Source of the DNA: Cognatundibacterium oligocarboniphilum
GTDB lineage: Bacteria; Pseudomonadota; Gammaproteobacteria; Burkholderiales; Burkholderiaceae_D
Assembly: GCF_013377855.1 (NCBI RefSeq)
Contig: NZ_JABXYJ010000002.1
Location: 372,001 to 436,000 of the forward strand
DNA length: 64,000 nucleotides
Direction: 5' to 3'
The stretch's first letter is position 1. Each line of letters starts with the position of its first letter. Positions 38,090-46,961 of the stretch are shown here, piece after piece. A program made the position numbers and the translations under genes. The notes beneath the pieces are model-generated. The model ran no database searches and had not been told where the DNA came from. It worked only from the letters and a program-made list of their open reading frames with translations.

Positions 38090-39026
38090 GCGGGGAACGG
38101 CCGACAGGAATCAGTCTGATCACTTTGCGGGAAGGAATATCGACAACGGCGACTTTTTTAATCCAGCGCAGAGTCGCCCACAAAGTCTTGCCGTCAGCAC
38201 TGACCTCCATACAATCCGGACCGCCGGGCACGGCAATGTTGCCCACCATTTCCAGTGTCTGCTGATCCAGAATATTGATTTCATTGGAGGTGCGGTTAGA
38301 CACGAAAATATGTCGCCTGTCACCCAAAGCGCGGAAATTATGTGTACCAACGCCTGCCTTGATACGTTTGACGGTTTTCTGCGCCCGCCAGTCGATCACT
38401 TCCACATAATCCTTGCCCATGATGCCGACCAGCAGATATTTATCATCCGGAGTCATGGCAATCCCGGCCGGCAACTTGCCAACCGGAAGTGTCCATTTGA
38501 TTTTTTGCGTGGCTAAATCAATTGCCGAGACCTGATCGCTGCCCTGCTGGGTAATAAAAACCGTTGTGCTGGCCGCATCAAATGCCATGTGACTGGGTAA
38601 TTTCGCCAGGGGAACACGATTCACAATTTTCAGGTCAGTACCATCAAAACGGTAAAAATCAACCCGGTCCAGCCGCAGCGAATTGGAAACAAACCATTTT
38701 TGGTCAGGAGAAAAACCGATCTGATAAGGGTCTGCCACATCCTTGACCCGGCGCTGGATCTGTCCGGTTCTAGGATCGAGGAACACCAGTTCGTCACCAA
38801 CGGCATTTGCCACGATCAGCGATTTATTATCCGGTGTCGCCATCAGGTGATGCGGTTCTTTACCGACCGGAAAAGTACTGATCTCTTTGTAGGTCTGCTG
38901 ATCCAGCAGGCTCACCGTCGCATCCCGCGAATTCAGTACCACCACGACATTGCCCTGCGTCATTGCCGAGAACGCCGGAAAAATAAAACCCAACAATAAA
39001 GATGCCACCAGGAAACGACTACGCAT
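38052..39026 (-). CDS. Exported YVTN/YncE-type beta-propeller protein
   Basis: 324-residue protein with a signal peptide (residues about 1-21, cleaved near AFSA) and a seven-bladed YVTN propeller. Repeats of VxVLDxxTxxxxxxIxVGxxPxxxxxxPDG type are visible, e.g. FPVGKEPHHLMATPDNKSL, LPVGKLPAGIAMTPDDKYL and IPVGRSPHGVFFA. Such periplasmic propellers bind ligands or act as scaffolds; YncE binds single-stranded DNA in E. coli, and other members are lactonase-like. It is first in the six-gene operon and ends within the deacetylase gene. Confidence 0.9.
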   Translation of the reverse strand: MRSRFLVASLLLGFIFPAFSAMTQGNVVVVLNSRDATVSLLDQQTYKEISTFPVGKEPHHLMATPDNKSLIVANAVGDELVFLDPRTGQIQRRVKDVADPYQIGFSPDQKWFVSNSLRLDRVDFYRFDGTDLKIVNRVPLAKLPSHMAFDAASTTVFITQQGSDQVSAIDLATQKIKWTLPVGKLPAGIAMTPDDKYLLVGIMGKDYVEVIDWRAQKTVKRIKAGVGTHNFRALGDRRHIFVSNRTSNEINILDQQTLEMVGNIAVPGGPDCMEVSADGKTLWATLRWIKKVAVVDIPSRKVIRLIPVGRSPHGVFFANRAPNM

Positions 39027-39291
39027 GAAAGAAAACCGCCAATAAATAAATCAAGACTGCATTCTACCGTGCCTCTTCAGGACCGGCTTTGTTTCGCTGT
39101 ACTGTTTTTCCGGATTTCTACCGGCATTGAGAAAAATCAAGGTGCCGGTACGCTGTGACAGCAATCCCTTTGCATCCGATGCAGGTGGTGGTGGCGGATC
39201 GCAGTTTCAGTCAAAATCCGCTGTAATGGCACTTATGTTTTACAATTGCGCCACTTTGTAAGATTTATTTGAATATTTGAAAGGAAATTTC

Positions 39292-39648
39292 ATGAGCACA
39301 ATCACGACCGTCAGCGGCCTGCAATATGAAGATAAAGTTGTTGGCGAAGGCGCGGAAGCGCAGGCAGGCCATCACGTCGTCGTTCATTACACCGGCTGGC
39401 TGCAAAATCCGGATGGCAGGGCAGGCAAAAAATTTGATTCCAGCAAAGACCGTAACGACCCGTTTTCCTTCCCACTCGGTGCCGGTCACGTCATCAAAGG
39501 CTGGGATGAAGGCGTGCAGGGTATGAAAATCGGCGGCACCCGCATCCTAACCATTCCCTCCAGCCTGGGCTATGGTCCGCGCGGCGCTGGCGGCGTGATT
39601 CCGCCGAATGCAACCCTGATTTTTGAAGTCGAGCTGCTGGGCGTGTAA
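39292..39648 (+). CDS. FKBP-type peptidyl-prolyl isomerase
   Basis: 118-residue cytoplasmic cis-trans prolyl isomerase of the single-domain FKBP type. Markers are VVVHYTGWLQ, KKFDSSKDRNDPFSFPLG, VIKGWDEGVQGMKIGG and the C-terminal GVIPPNATLIFEVELL. The open frame extends to a TTG at 39277, but the ATG at 39292 has AAGGAA 6 nt upstream and gives the usual length. It is monocistronic with a terminator downstream. Confidence 0.96.
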   Translation: MSTITTVSGLQYEDKVVGEGAEAQAGHHVVVHYTGWLQNPDGRAGKKFDSSKDRNDPFSFPLGAGHVIKGWDEGVQGMKIGGTRILTIPSSLGYGPRGAGGVIPPNATLIFEVELLGV

Positions 39649-39714
39649 GTCATTCCAAACAGGCAAGCTTGCAAACGTGAATCGCAGTACAGCCAGTTCA
39701 TGGCAGCATAAATA

Positions 39715-39741
39715 AAAAAACGGCAGAATCTGCCGTTTTTT
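39715..39741. terminator. Bidirectional terminator between FKBP and orn
   Basis: Stem CGGCAG / CTGCCG with loop AAT, A6 on the left and T6 on the right. It serves both converging genes. Confidence 0.88.
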
Positions 39742-39754
39742 ATTGCGCCCCATA

Positions 39755-39780
39755 TTTCAGAGAGTTTCAGAAAATTTCAG
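39755..39780. repeat. TTTCAG repeated three times at 10-bp period
   Basis: TTTCAG occurs at 39755, 39765 and 39775, just after the stop codon of the minus-strand orn gene and before its terminator. Short and of unknown role. Confidence 0.5.
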
Positions 39781-39784
39781 GGAA

Positions 39785-40372
39785 TTATTCTTGAATGAAA
39801 TGCTGACGATAGTACTTCAGCTCTTCAATCGATTCGACAATATCGGCCAGCGCGGTATGTTTCTGATGCTTTTTAAAGCCGGTTGAGATCGCGGGTTTCC
39901 AGCGGCGACACAATTCTTTCAGAGTCGAGACATCCAGGTTCCGGTAATGGAAAAATGCTTCCAGCTTCGGCATGCCGCGCGCCATAAATCGACGATCCTG
40001 ACAAATAGAATTACCGCACATCGGCGATTTTCCTGCGGGTACATACGGCTTCAGGAAAGCAATCAAGGCCAGCTCGGCATCCCCCTCACTGATCGTCGAT
40101 GCCTTGACCTTGTCGATCAGACCGGAACGTCCGTGCGTTCCCTTATTCCAGGCATCCATTTTATCAAGCGTCTCATCGGACTGATGGATCGCAAAGACCG
40201 GTCCTTCAGCCAGGATATTCAGTTGCGAATCGGTGACCACCACGGCAATCTCGATAATCCGGTCATTATCAGGGTCCAGCCCGGTCATTTCCAGATCAAC
40301 CCAGATCAGATTCATCTCGTTTGGACGTGCTGGCGGAGTGCTGTTTGTTTGCAGGTCGGTCGCTTGTGACAT
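39785..40372 (-). CDS. orn: Oligoribonuclease
   Basis: DEDDh 3'-5' exonuclease that degrades short RNAs and linear di-nucleotides such as pGpG from c-di-GMP turnover. The 195-residue protein has the first Asp-Glu pair in [22 protein letters not shown], and the His-Asp cluster near the C-terminus ([15 protein letters not shown]). It begins at 40372, where GGAAG lies 4 nt upstream; an internal Met at 40315 would give a slightly shorter protein of common length. Divergent from the M48 protease with only 24 bp between the starts. Confidence 0.97.
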   Translation of the reverse strand: MSQATDLQTNSTPPARPNEMNLIWVDLEMTGLDPDNDRIIEIAVVVTDSQLNILAEGPVFAIHQSDETLDKMDAWNKGTHGRSGLIDKVKASTISEGDAELALIAFLKPYVPAGKSPMCGNSICQDRRFMARGMPKLEAFFHYRNLDVSTLKELCRRWKPAISTGFKKHQKHTALADIVESIEELKYYRQHFIQE

Positions 40373-40396
40373 AATTCTTCCTTAGCTTTTTTACGA

Positions 40397-41677
40397 ATGT
40401 CACATTTTCCCATGAATTCCCACGTCTTTTCGGTTTTCTTCATCACCGTTCTGCTACTGACGCTGCTGGTACAGTTCTGGCTCGCCTCCCGTCATATCCG
40501 CCATATCCTGCAACACCGTGCAGAAGTTCCCGCCCAGTTTGCTGCCAGTATTCCGCTGGCAGCACATCAGAAAGCAGCCGATTACACGATCGCCAAAACC
40601 AAATTGTCTCTGGTACTGCTGATCTTCAATGCGCTGATACTGACCGGCTTCACTCTGTTTGGCGGCTTACTATGGCTGTCGGCGAATGTTCTGGCACTCA
40701 CCGGTCCCGGCATGATTTACCAGTTGGCACTACTGGTCAGTTTTGCTGTGATCAGCAGCGCGCTGGAGCTGCCGTTTTCTTATTATTCTCAATTTGTCCT
40801 AGAGCAGAAATTCGGATTCAATAAAATGACTCCGGCACTGTTTTTTACCGATCTGCTGAAAAGCACATTGCTGGGCACACTGATCGGTCTGCCGCTGATC
40901 TGGGTTGTGCTGACCCTGATGGACAAAGCGGGTGAACTCTGGTGGTTTTATGCATGGCTGGTCTGGACTGGTTTTCAGCTCCTGATGATGCTGATTTACC
41001 CCAGTGTGATTGCACCGCTTTTCAATAAATTCACACCGCTGGAAGACGACAGTCTGCGCGTCCGGATTGAAGGCCTGATGAAAAGAACCGCGTTTGCATC
41101 CAAAGGACTGTTTGTCATGGATGGCTCAAAGCGCAGCGCGCATGGCAATGCGTATTTTTCCGGCTTTGGCGCAGCCAAGCGTATTGTTTTTTTCGATACG
41201 CTGATCGCACGCCTGGCACCGCAAGAGGTAGAAGCTGTGCTGGCGCATGAACTGGGGCATTTCAAATTGCGCCACATCATGAAACGGATGGCCGTGATTT
41301 TTATCCTGTCGCTGGCGTTTCTGGCGCTGCTCGGCTATCTAAAACAGCAAGTCTGGTTCTATACCGGCCTGGGAGTGGATCCTCTGTTGCTGGCGAAGAA
41401 TGATGCGATGGCGCTGATTCTGTTTATGCTGACCTTGCCGGTATTCACCTTTCTGTTCTCGCCCCTGAGTTCACTCAGCTCGCGCAAACATGAATTTGAA
41501 GCCGATGCGTTCGCGGCGAAATATACCAATGCCGGCGATCTGATCAGCGCACTGGTCAAGCTGTACGAAGACAATGCCTCAACACTGACCCCAGACCCGC
41601 TGCATTCTGCATTTTATGATTCACACCCACCTGCATCCGTCAGGATTCAGCATCTGCTGCCCGCCCGTGCAACGTAA
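40397..41677 (+). CDS. M48 family membrane metalloprotease (Ste24-like)
   Basis: 426-residue integral membrane zinc protease of the Ste24/CAAX prenyl protease 1 group (M48A). Several TM segments lie in the N-terminal half (near 8-28, 68-115, 150-195) and after the active site (290-350). The catalytic motif is HELGH (284-288) and the third ligand Glu sits in HEFEADAFAAKY. In bacteria such proteins probably clear misfolded or membrane proteins. It ends 24 bp before the pterin dehydratase gene, which points to a three-gene operon with rsgA. No strong ribosome site is visible at the start; Met6 is an alternative. Confidence 0.92.
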   Translation: MSHFPMNSHVFSVFFITVLLLTLLVQFWLASRHIRHILQHRAEVPAQFAASIPLAAHQKAADYTIAKTKLSLVLLIFNALILTGFTLFGGLLWLSANVLALTGPGMIYQLALLVSFAVISSALELPFSYYSQFVLEQKFGFNKMTPALFFTDLLKSTLLGTLIGLPLIWVVLTLMDKAGELWWFYAWLVWTGFQLLMMLIYPSVIAPLFNKFTPLEDDSLRVRIEGLMKRTAFASKGLFVMDGSKRSAHGNAYFSGFGAAKRIVFFDTLIARLAPQEVEAVLAHELGHFKLRHIMKRMAVIFILSLAFLALLGYLKQQVWFYTGLGVDPLLLAKNDAMALILFMLTLPVFTFLFSPLSSLSSRKHEFEADAFAAKYTNAGDLISALVKLYEDNASTLTPDPLHSAFYDSHPPASVRIQHLLPARAT

Positions 41678-41701
41678 ATGGTAACCATGCAAGGAATAAT
41701 C

Positions 41702-42052
41702 ATGATCAAAACGAATGATCTGCTGTCCCGTAAATCACAACACACCGAAACGGCATTAGCGGAATCGCTTCTCGCTGACTATTTTGCGGCCACACCGGGC
41801 TGGACGCAGGATGGCCCGCGCATTGTGAAAACCTATCAGTTCAAGAATTATTACGAAACGCTGGCATTCATCAACGCCATCGCTTATGTCATTCATGCAG
41901 AAGATCATCACCCGGAACTGACTGTCACTTACAATCGCTGCGTAATCCGTTTTGACACTCACACGGTGAATGATGGCAAAGGTGGCATTTCAGAAAATGA
42001 TTTTATCTGCGCCGCCAAGGTTGATGCCGTGTTTGAGCAGAATTTTTCCTGA
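41702..42052 (+). CDS. phhB: 4a-hydroxytetrahydrobiopterin dehydratase
   Basis: 116-residue pterin-4a-carbinolamine dehydratase, which regenerates the pterin cofactor of aromatic amino-acid hydroxylases. The signature [18 protein letters not shown] and [16 protein letters not shown] matches the family (conserved HHP and later His/Asp). AAGGA lies 6 nt before the ATG at 41702; the frame is open 8 codons further. Its stop shares one base with the rsgA start (TGATG). No phenylalanine hydroxylase is in the window. Confidence 0.94.
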   Translation: MIKTNDLLSRKSQHTETALAESLLADYFAATPGWTQDGPRIVKTYQFKNYYETLAFINAIAYVIHAEDHHPELTVTYNRCVIRFDTHTVNDGKGGISENDFICAAKVDAVFEQNFS

Positions 42053-42957
42053 TGGAATTGCAACATGGTCTGGTGATTGCGGCTCACGGACGGCATTATC
42101 TGGTACAGGCCGAAATCAATGGCGCTTCCTGCAAACTACACTGTGTCACCCGCGGCAAAAAAAGTGATGTGTCAGTCGGTGATCTGGTGGATTTTGCCCT
42201 GACCTCAAAAGACCAGGGTGTCATTGAAGCCATTCAGCCGCGCCGCACATTGCTGTACCGCTCGGATCAATACAAATCCAAAATGCTGGCGGCAAACCTG
42301 ACCCGGCTGCTGATTATCGTCGCCACCGAACCCAGTTTCAGCGATGATCTGGTATCACGGGCGCTGGTCGCTGCCGAATCTGCGGGCATACAACCACATC
42401 TGATTCTGAACAAAACCGACGTCAGCGCCGCCCTGCCTAAGGCGCGTGAACGGGTCGCCCTGTATGCCAGCCTGGGCTATCCGGTACACGAAGTCTCGGT
42501 CAGAGTTGAGTCTGAAGCGACGCGCGCCTTGCTGATACAACTGACGCAGCATCAGAGCACCATCCTGATCGGTCAGTCAGGCATGGGGAAATCATCGCTG
42601 ATCAATTTGCTGATACCGGATGCAGAAATAGCGACACGGGAAATCTCCGCCGCGCTCGATACCGGCAAACACACCACGACATTTACCCGTCTGTATCAGA
42701 TGGATCAGGATTCACTGGTGATCGATTCACCGGGCTTTCAGGAATTCGGATTGCATCATCTGACGGAAGGTATGCTGGAACGGGCATTTCCGGAATTTAT
42801 ACCTCACCTGGGACACTGTAAATTCTACAATTGCCACCATCATGCCGAGCCCGGCTGCGCCGTACTGGCGGCAGTCAGCAACGGCCAGATTACGGTAATG
42901 CGGCACCAGCTATTTAAACAGCTGGTGCATGAATCCGCCCAAACCATCGGCTATTGA
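42052..42957 (+). CDS. rsgA: Ribosome small-subunit GTPase A
   Basis: 301-residue circularly permuted GTPase acting late in 30S subunit assembly. It has an N-terminal OB-fold (1-65), then G4 (ILNKTDV), G1 [10 protein letters not shown] at about 174, and G3 DSPGF. A C-terminal zinc-binding helical domain has [14 protein letters not shown]. Starts within the phhB stop codon. It converges on the AlgJ-like gene with just 17 bp between stops and no terminator in between. Confidence 0.96.
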   Translation: MELQHGLVIAAHGRHYLVQAEINGASCKLHCVTRGKKSDVSVGDLVDFALTSKDQGVIEAIQPRRTLLYRSDQYKSKMLAANLTRLLIIVATEPSFSDDLVSRALVAAESAGIQPHLILNKTDVSAALPKARERVALYASLGYPVHEVSVRVESEATRALLIQLTQHQSTILIGQSGMGKSSLINLLIPDAEIATREISAALDTGKHTTTFTRLYQMDQDSLVIDSPGFQEFGLHHLTEGMLERAFPEFIPHLGHCKFYNCHHHAEPGCAVLAAVSNGQITVMRHQLFKQLVHESAQTIGY

Positions 42958-42974
42958 GGTCAGCAGGGGCGTTG

Positions 42975-44120
42975 TTACAGGCGGCCCTGCTTCAGGTCTT
43001 CCAGCCAGACCCGCTCGGACGGTTTGAACGGCTTTTGCAGCATGCGTTCCGGAATTTCCCATACCACGACCTTGGGCGGCTCCTGCTGAAAAATCTTGCC
43101 ATGCAAATATGCGGTAGCCGAGCCGTCAAAATCACCGCCATCCTTGGCCAGATTGGCAATCGGCGCACCAAGATGCTGACTCAGCATAGGAACAAAATTG
43201 CCGCGCAGGCTGAATGATGTGCCGATCAGTGCAACAGCCGGCAAACCGGTATCGCCAAACAGATCATCACTCTTGCTGACCACAGGTGCGACCACGCTGG
43301 TCGCCGTTTTTTCAATGGCAGGCCGCCACCATTCCGGCAGACCTTCCAGATTAGACACCCGGAACAAATCTCCCATGCGCTCTGCGATGCTGGTTTTGAC
43401 CGCATCCGCCGGTATGCCGTGAGCAGGCTTGTCAACCAGTTGTAACTGCACCAGGTGCGCAGCAATCGCTGCTGCTGCCGCATTGGCACCAGCCTCATTC
43501 CAGTGAGAATCGGTCCGGTAATAACGCTCACCATGAAATGCCGTCAGTGGCACGCTCAGATCAATGACCTCCACCTGCCTAGAACGGATAGTACTCATCC
43601 AGTCCTGCGCTCGCTGGGTGAAGCCTGCTGGCCGGTGCAGGCTGCATAAATGCTGCTGCTCGATCCGGGATTTATCGGGTGTAACGGCAACCACCAGCCG
43701 GATATTTTTTTTCTCCAGCAACTGGGCAACCTGTCCGACCATATAGGCGCGGGCATTGGCATTTTGTGATCCGCCATCAAAGGTTGTCAATTCTTCCGAC
43801 AGGAAAAACCATCCTTCACATCCGGTACGAACGGATGGACCGGTATCTCCGGCGATCTTCCAGTTTACGGCACGCTCTATCCGGGCGAACGGCTTGCTCC
43901 ACAAAAAATGCTCATTCAGCTGACTGGTGAAGCGGCGTGTGGATTCTCCCTGAAGAACCGGTTTCAGATACGCCATCTCCGCCCATTTGGCGGCAGGAAC
44001 CTCCCGCAGAGACAGTACGGTGACACACAGGCCGGTGATCAGGATCAGCGCAAAAGCACAGGCAGGGATGAAGCGCCAGATACCGGCACTTTTTGCATCA
44101 AAGGAAAAAGATTCGCTCAT
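42975..44120 (-). CDS. AlgJ/AlgX-like SGNH acetyltransferase
   Basis: 381-residue protein with an N-terminal signal-anchor helix (about 15-38) and a periplasmic SGNH-type catalytic domain of the AlgJ/AlgX family, which moves acetyl groups onto exported polysaccharide. Visible motifs are the Asp-His element YYRTDSHWNEAGA and the nucleophile region ALIGTSFSLRGNF. AGAGGA lies 4 nt before the ATG. It is last in the SGNH-AlgF-MBOAT-AlgJ operon, 9 bp after the MBOAT gene. Which polymer is acetylated is unknown, as no alginate or cellulose genes are near. Confidence 0.88.
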   Translation of the reverse strand: MSESFSFDAKSAGIWRFIPACAFALILITGLCVTVLSLREVPAAKWAEMAYLKPVLQGESTRRFTSQLNEHFLWSKPFARIERAVNWKIAGDTGPSVRTGCEGWFFLSEELTTFDGGSQNANARAYMVGQVAQLLEKKNIRLVVAVTPDKSRIEQQHLCSLHRPAGFTQRAQDWMSTIRSRQVEVIDLSVPLTAFHGERYYRTDSHWNEAGANAAAAAIAAHLVQLQLVDKPAHGIPADAVKTSIAERMGDLFRVSNLEGLPEWWRPAIEKTATSVVAPVVSKSDDLFGDTGLPAVALIGTSFSLRGNFVPMLSQHLGAPIANLAKDGGDFDGSATAYLHGKIFQQEPPKVVVWEIPERMLQKPFKPSERVWLEDLKQGRL

Positions 44121-44129
44121 ATTTTCCTC

Positions 44130-45527
44130 TCAGAACTGAAAATATAAAAATGGAATCGCCTTTTGTCCGACCAGCACGATCACGGCATAGGTAAAGGTCA
44201 TCACCGGCCAGATCATGCTCCAGCTCATGATACCCAGACCACCACGTTTTGCGATTCGGGTGGCGGGATACAGTACGCAGACCAGTCCCAGTGCAAAGGT
44301 CAGCAGGATGCTGGGACGCAGTGCGAGAATCACCTCATCCCCGATCGCCATGCCATTGAGCCCCAACTGCCCTGACCACATCGTCAGCGCATTATCAAAC
44401 CCTGCGGCGCGAAAAATCGTCCAGGCAAACATCACCGCAAGCAGGGTCAGTGTGCGTGATGCAAAATCCGGCATGGACCAGCCGCGCTGGGTAAACGCCC
44501 GGTCACAACAGAGTGCCGCGCCGTGGATGAAGCCCCAGATCAGATAATTCCAATTATCGCCACCGTGCCATAAGCCGCCGATCGCCATGGTCAGCATCAG
44601 ATTCACGTAAGTGCGCATCTGTCCGTGACGGTTGCCGCCAAGGCTGATATACAGGTAATCGCGCAGCCAGGAAGATAATGTCATGTGCCAGCGGCGCCAG
44701 AAATCCTGTATCGATACCGCCAGATAGGGATGATTGAAATTCTCTTCAAAACGAAAACCGAGCATCAGGCCAAGCCCGATCGCCATGGCGCTGTAACCAG
44801 CGAAATCGAAGTAGAGCTGCAGCGTGTACGCAAGACATCCAACCCATGCGTCGTAAAAGCCGGGATGCTTCAATCCGAATACCAGCGCCACCACCGGAGA
44901 CAGCGTATCGGCAATCAGCACTTTCATGGAAAAACCGATCATGAAGCGCCGCGCACCCAACGTGAACTGATCGAAAGAAAATACCCGCTCCCGTAATTCA
45001 CGGTCAATGACTTTATAACGGACGATCGGCCCCGCAATCAGATGCGGAAACATTGCCATATAAGCGCTGAAAGAAATGAAACTATACTGCGCCGGTACTG
45101 TTTTGCGCCGTACATCGACAATATAGGAAATCGCGTGCAACACCGTGAATGACAGGCCGATCGGCAGCATCAGGTTTTCCCACGGAATGACCGGCATTTG
45201 CCTGCCCGTCAGAATCGTGTTAAGTGAGGCCACGACCATATTGGTGTATTTGTACCAGACCAGCGACACCAGATTCAGCACGATCGTTGCCGCCATCAGG
45301 CGGGTTTTGATTTTCTCGTCGCCTGCGCGGTCAATCAGTATCGCAGCCCCCCAGGCAAGGATGGTCAGCGCAATGATCAGCAACAGAAATTTAGGCGTCC
45401 ACCAGGCATAAAACAGCCAACTGCCGACCAGAAGGGTGTGATTGCGGTAATGCTGGGGCGTTATCAGATACAGCGCAAAAAACAGCGGCAGGAATAAAGT
45501 CAGAAATTCTAACGAGGCAAATACCAT
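44130..45527 (-). CDS. MBOAT family O-acyltransferase (AlgI-like)
   Basis: 465-residue polytopic inner-membrane protein of the MBOAT/AlgI/DltB family, which carries acyl groups across the membrane. Features are the LEFLTLFLPLFFALY start, YFDFAGYSAMAIGLGLMLGF, FWRRWHMTLSSWLRDYLYI and the catalytic-His region GLWHGGDNWNYLIWG. Likely the membrane step of polysaccharide O-acetylation with AlgJ/AlgF-like partners. It is 20 bp after the algF-like gene and 9 bp before the AlgJ-like gene. Confidence 0.95.
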   Translation of the reverse strand: MVFASLEFLTLFLPLFFALYLITPQHYRNHTLLVGSWLFYAWWTPKFLLLIIALTILAWGAAILIDRAGDEKIKTRLMAATIVLNLVSLVWYKYTNMVVASLNTILTGRQMPVIPWENLMLPIGLSFTVLHAISYIVDVRRKTVPAQYSFISFSAYMAMFPHLIAGPIVRYKVIDRELRERVFSFDQFTLGARRFMIGFSMKVLIADTLSPVVALVFGLKHPGFYDAWVGCLAYTLQLYFDFAGYSAMAIGLGLMLGFRFEENFNHPYLAVSIQDFWRRWHMTLSSWLRDYLYISLGGNRHGQMRTYVNLMLTMAIGGLWHGGDNWNYLIWGFIHGAALCCDRAFTQRGWSMPDFASRTLTLLAVMFAWTIFRAAGFDNALTMWSGQLGLNGMAIGDEVILALRPSILLTFALGLVCVLYPATRIAKRGGLGIMSWSMIWPVMTFTYAVIVLVGQKAIPFLYFQF

Positions 45528-45547
45528 GGCAACAGCTCTGACTCAAA

Positions 45548-46204
45548 TCAGGAAGTAGTATCGCGGACAAAAAATGCCTGTCTGCCCTTTTTCGCTGGAA
45601 TCACGATCACGCTGTAACGTTCCCCGGCCTGCAATTGCGACATGTCCACGGCAGCACCTGCCGGATCTGCACCGCAATGCGCCTGCACGGTCAGCGCTAC
45701 CGGATTAACCAGACGGCGCTGCAATGCGGCGGGTTTCACGTTTTCAAAAATCATGGCGCCTTTGGCGCCACCAGTCAGCGAAGCAGCCGCACAGCTATCA
45801 TCCAGATTCATCAGGGAAATGGAAGAACGCATCGCGTTAAAATCCGTCGGAGTTTCCCGAACCAGCAGACTATCAAGGCCGTTGGACTTGCTGACAACCG
45901 CGACGGTAATAAATTCACCGGGCTTGGCTACCAGCTCGACCGAATTTTTGCTGTTGCCTGACTGAACAGTCGCGTGCAGTTTGTCGCCCGCCTTCACCGG
46001 ATAAAAACGGGAAGCGCGACCATCATTTTTGATATCCAGACTGACTCTAGCATTGCCATTGACGACCGTCACTTTGTCCTGGCTGGCATTGAGAAAACGT
46101 ACGAAGGACGAATCCTGCCCCGGGCCGGTTTCATACAATGGATTGTCGGCGTAGGCAGTCACAGAAAATGCAGAAACAAGAGCAGTCAGGATGAGCTTTT
46201 TCAT
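45548..46204 (-). CDS. algF: AlgF-like polysaccharide O-acetylation protein
   Basis: 218-residue periplasmic protein with a signal peptide (MKKLILTALVSAFSVTAYA) and an AlgF domain. Family features include DNPLYETGPGQDSSFVRFLN and a Gly/Val-rich beta-sandwich that ends in ERYSVIVIP. AlgF supports acetyl transfer in alginate biosynthesis. Start at 46204 gives the signal peptide; the frame is open 12 codons more. It lies 97 bp after the SGNH gene and 20 bp before MBOAT. Confidence 0.85.
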   Translation of the reverse strand: MKKLILTALVSAFSVTAYADNPLYETGPGQDSSFVRFLNASQDKVTVVNGNARVSLDIKNDGRASRFYPVKAGDKLHATVQSGNSKNSVELVAKPGEFITVAVVSKSNGLDSLLVRETPTDFNAMRSSISLMNLDDSCAAASLTGGAKGAMIFENVKPAALQRRLVNPVALTVQAHCGADPAGAAVDMSQLQAGERYSVIVIPAKKGRQAFFVRDTTS

Positions 46205-46301
46205 TTTTATTGTCGGTAGTTGCAGGTTCAGATGTGTCACATTTTTCAGATACAGGCTATGTCATGGACGCAGCCTGTATCCTTGCAGCCAGTATGACTG
46301 T

Positions 46302-46961
46302 TTATCGCTTGACCGTATTCAGAACTGCCGGGGAACTGATGGCATTGCCAATAGCAGCGCCCCATGCTTTGTAACCGGCATTGTCAAAGTGCTGACCATC
46401 AATCGTTCCCCATTCACCCGGCTTCGAGAGCGTCAGGGAGTCGACATAAGTGCACGGTGCAACGATTTCAGACAGGTAGCCGGACATTTCTTTGGCACGC
46501 GCAAAAGTCTTATTGAATTTACCGCCCTCGGTTCCCCATGCAGGGCCAACCCAGGCACAGGCAACACCGTTATTTTTCACACCTTTGGTCAGACGGCTTA
46601 CCTGCTGCCAGATCCATGTCTTTGGTAATTCCGGCTGACTGTAGGAAGCCATCGTATCGCCATTCACCACCACCACCAGATTCGGCTTGTAGGTCTTGAT
46701 CAGTTCATTGAATGGCCGGGTCATGGCATCCTGACCGGTCTTCACCTCCACCGGACCGTCTTTGAGACGTACCGCTCCGCCACAGGAAGACTGCGTCTTC
46801 ACCATCCACTCACCGGCGGCAACACCGCAGGCTCCAAACGAATACACCACAGCGCCCTTATTCATCAGGTCATCATGCAGGGTGGTGATCAGATAATCGG
46901 GTGTTGACATATGGCTGTCGCCAATGATCAGTACGGTCAGTCCGGCTAAAAGTGCGCTCAT
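46302..46961 (-). CDS. SGNH/GDSL hydrolase-fold protein
   Basis: 219-residue SGNH hydrolase. The catalytic Ser is in VLIIGDSHM (block I), an Asn-containing block lies in VVVVNGDTM, and the Asp-His pair in TIDGQHFDNAGY. It may act as an acetyl-esterase or transferase on the same glycan as the AlgJ/MBOAT proteins. Oddly there is no separate signal peptide: the hydrophobic N-terminus is itself the first strand, while four Cys (in FGACG, SSCGG, VACAW, APCTY) suggest an oxidising compartment. An in-frame stop upstream rules out a longer start nearby. It opens the operon. Confidence 0.87.
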   Translation of the reverse strand: MSALLAGLTVLIIGDSHMSTPDYLITTLHDDLMNKGAVVYSFGACGVAAGEWMVKTQSSCGGAVRLKDGPVEVKTGQDAMTRPFNELIKTYKPNLVVVVNGDTMASYSQPELPKTWIWQQVSRLTKGVKNNGVACAWVGPAWGTEGGKFNKTFARAKEMSGYLSEIVAPCTYVDSLTLSKPGEWGTIDGQHFDNAGYKAWGAAIGNAISSPAVLNTVKR

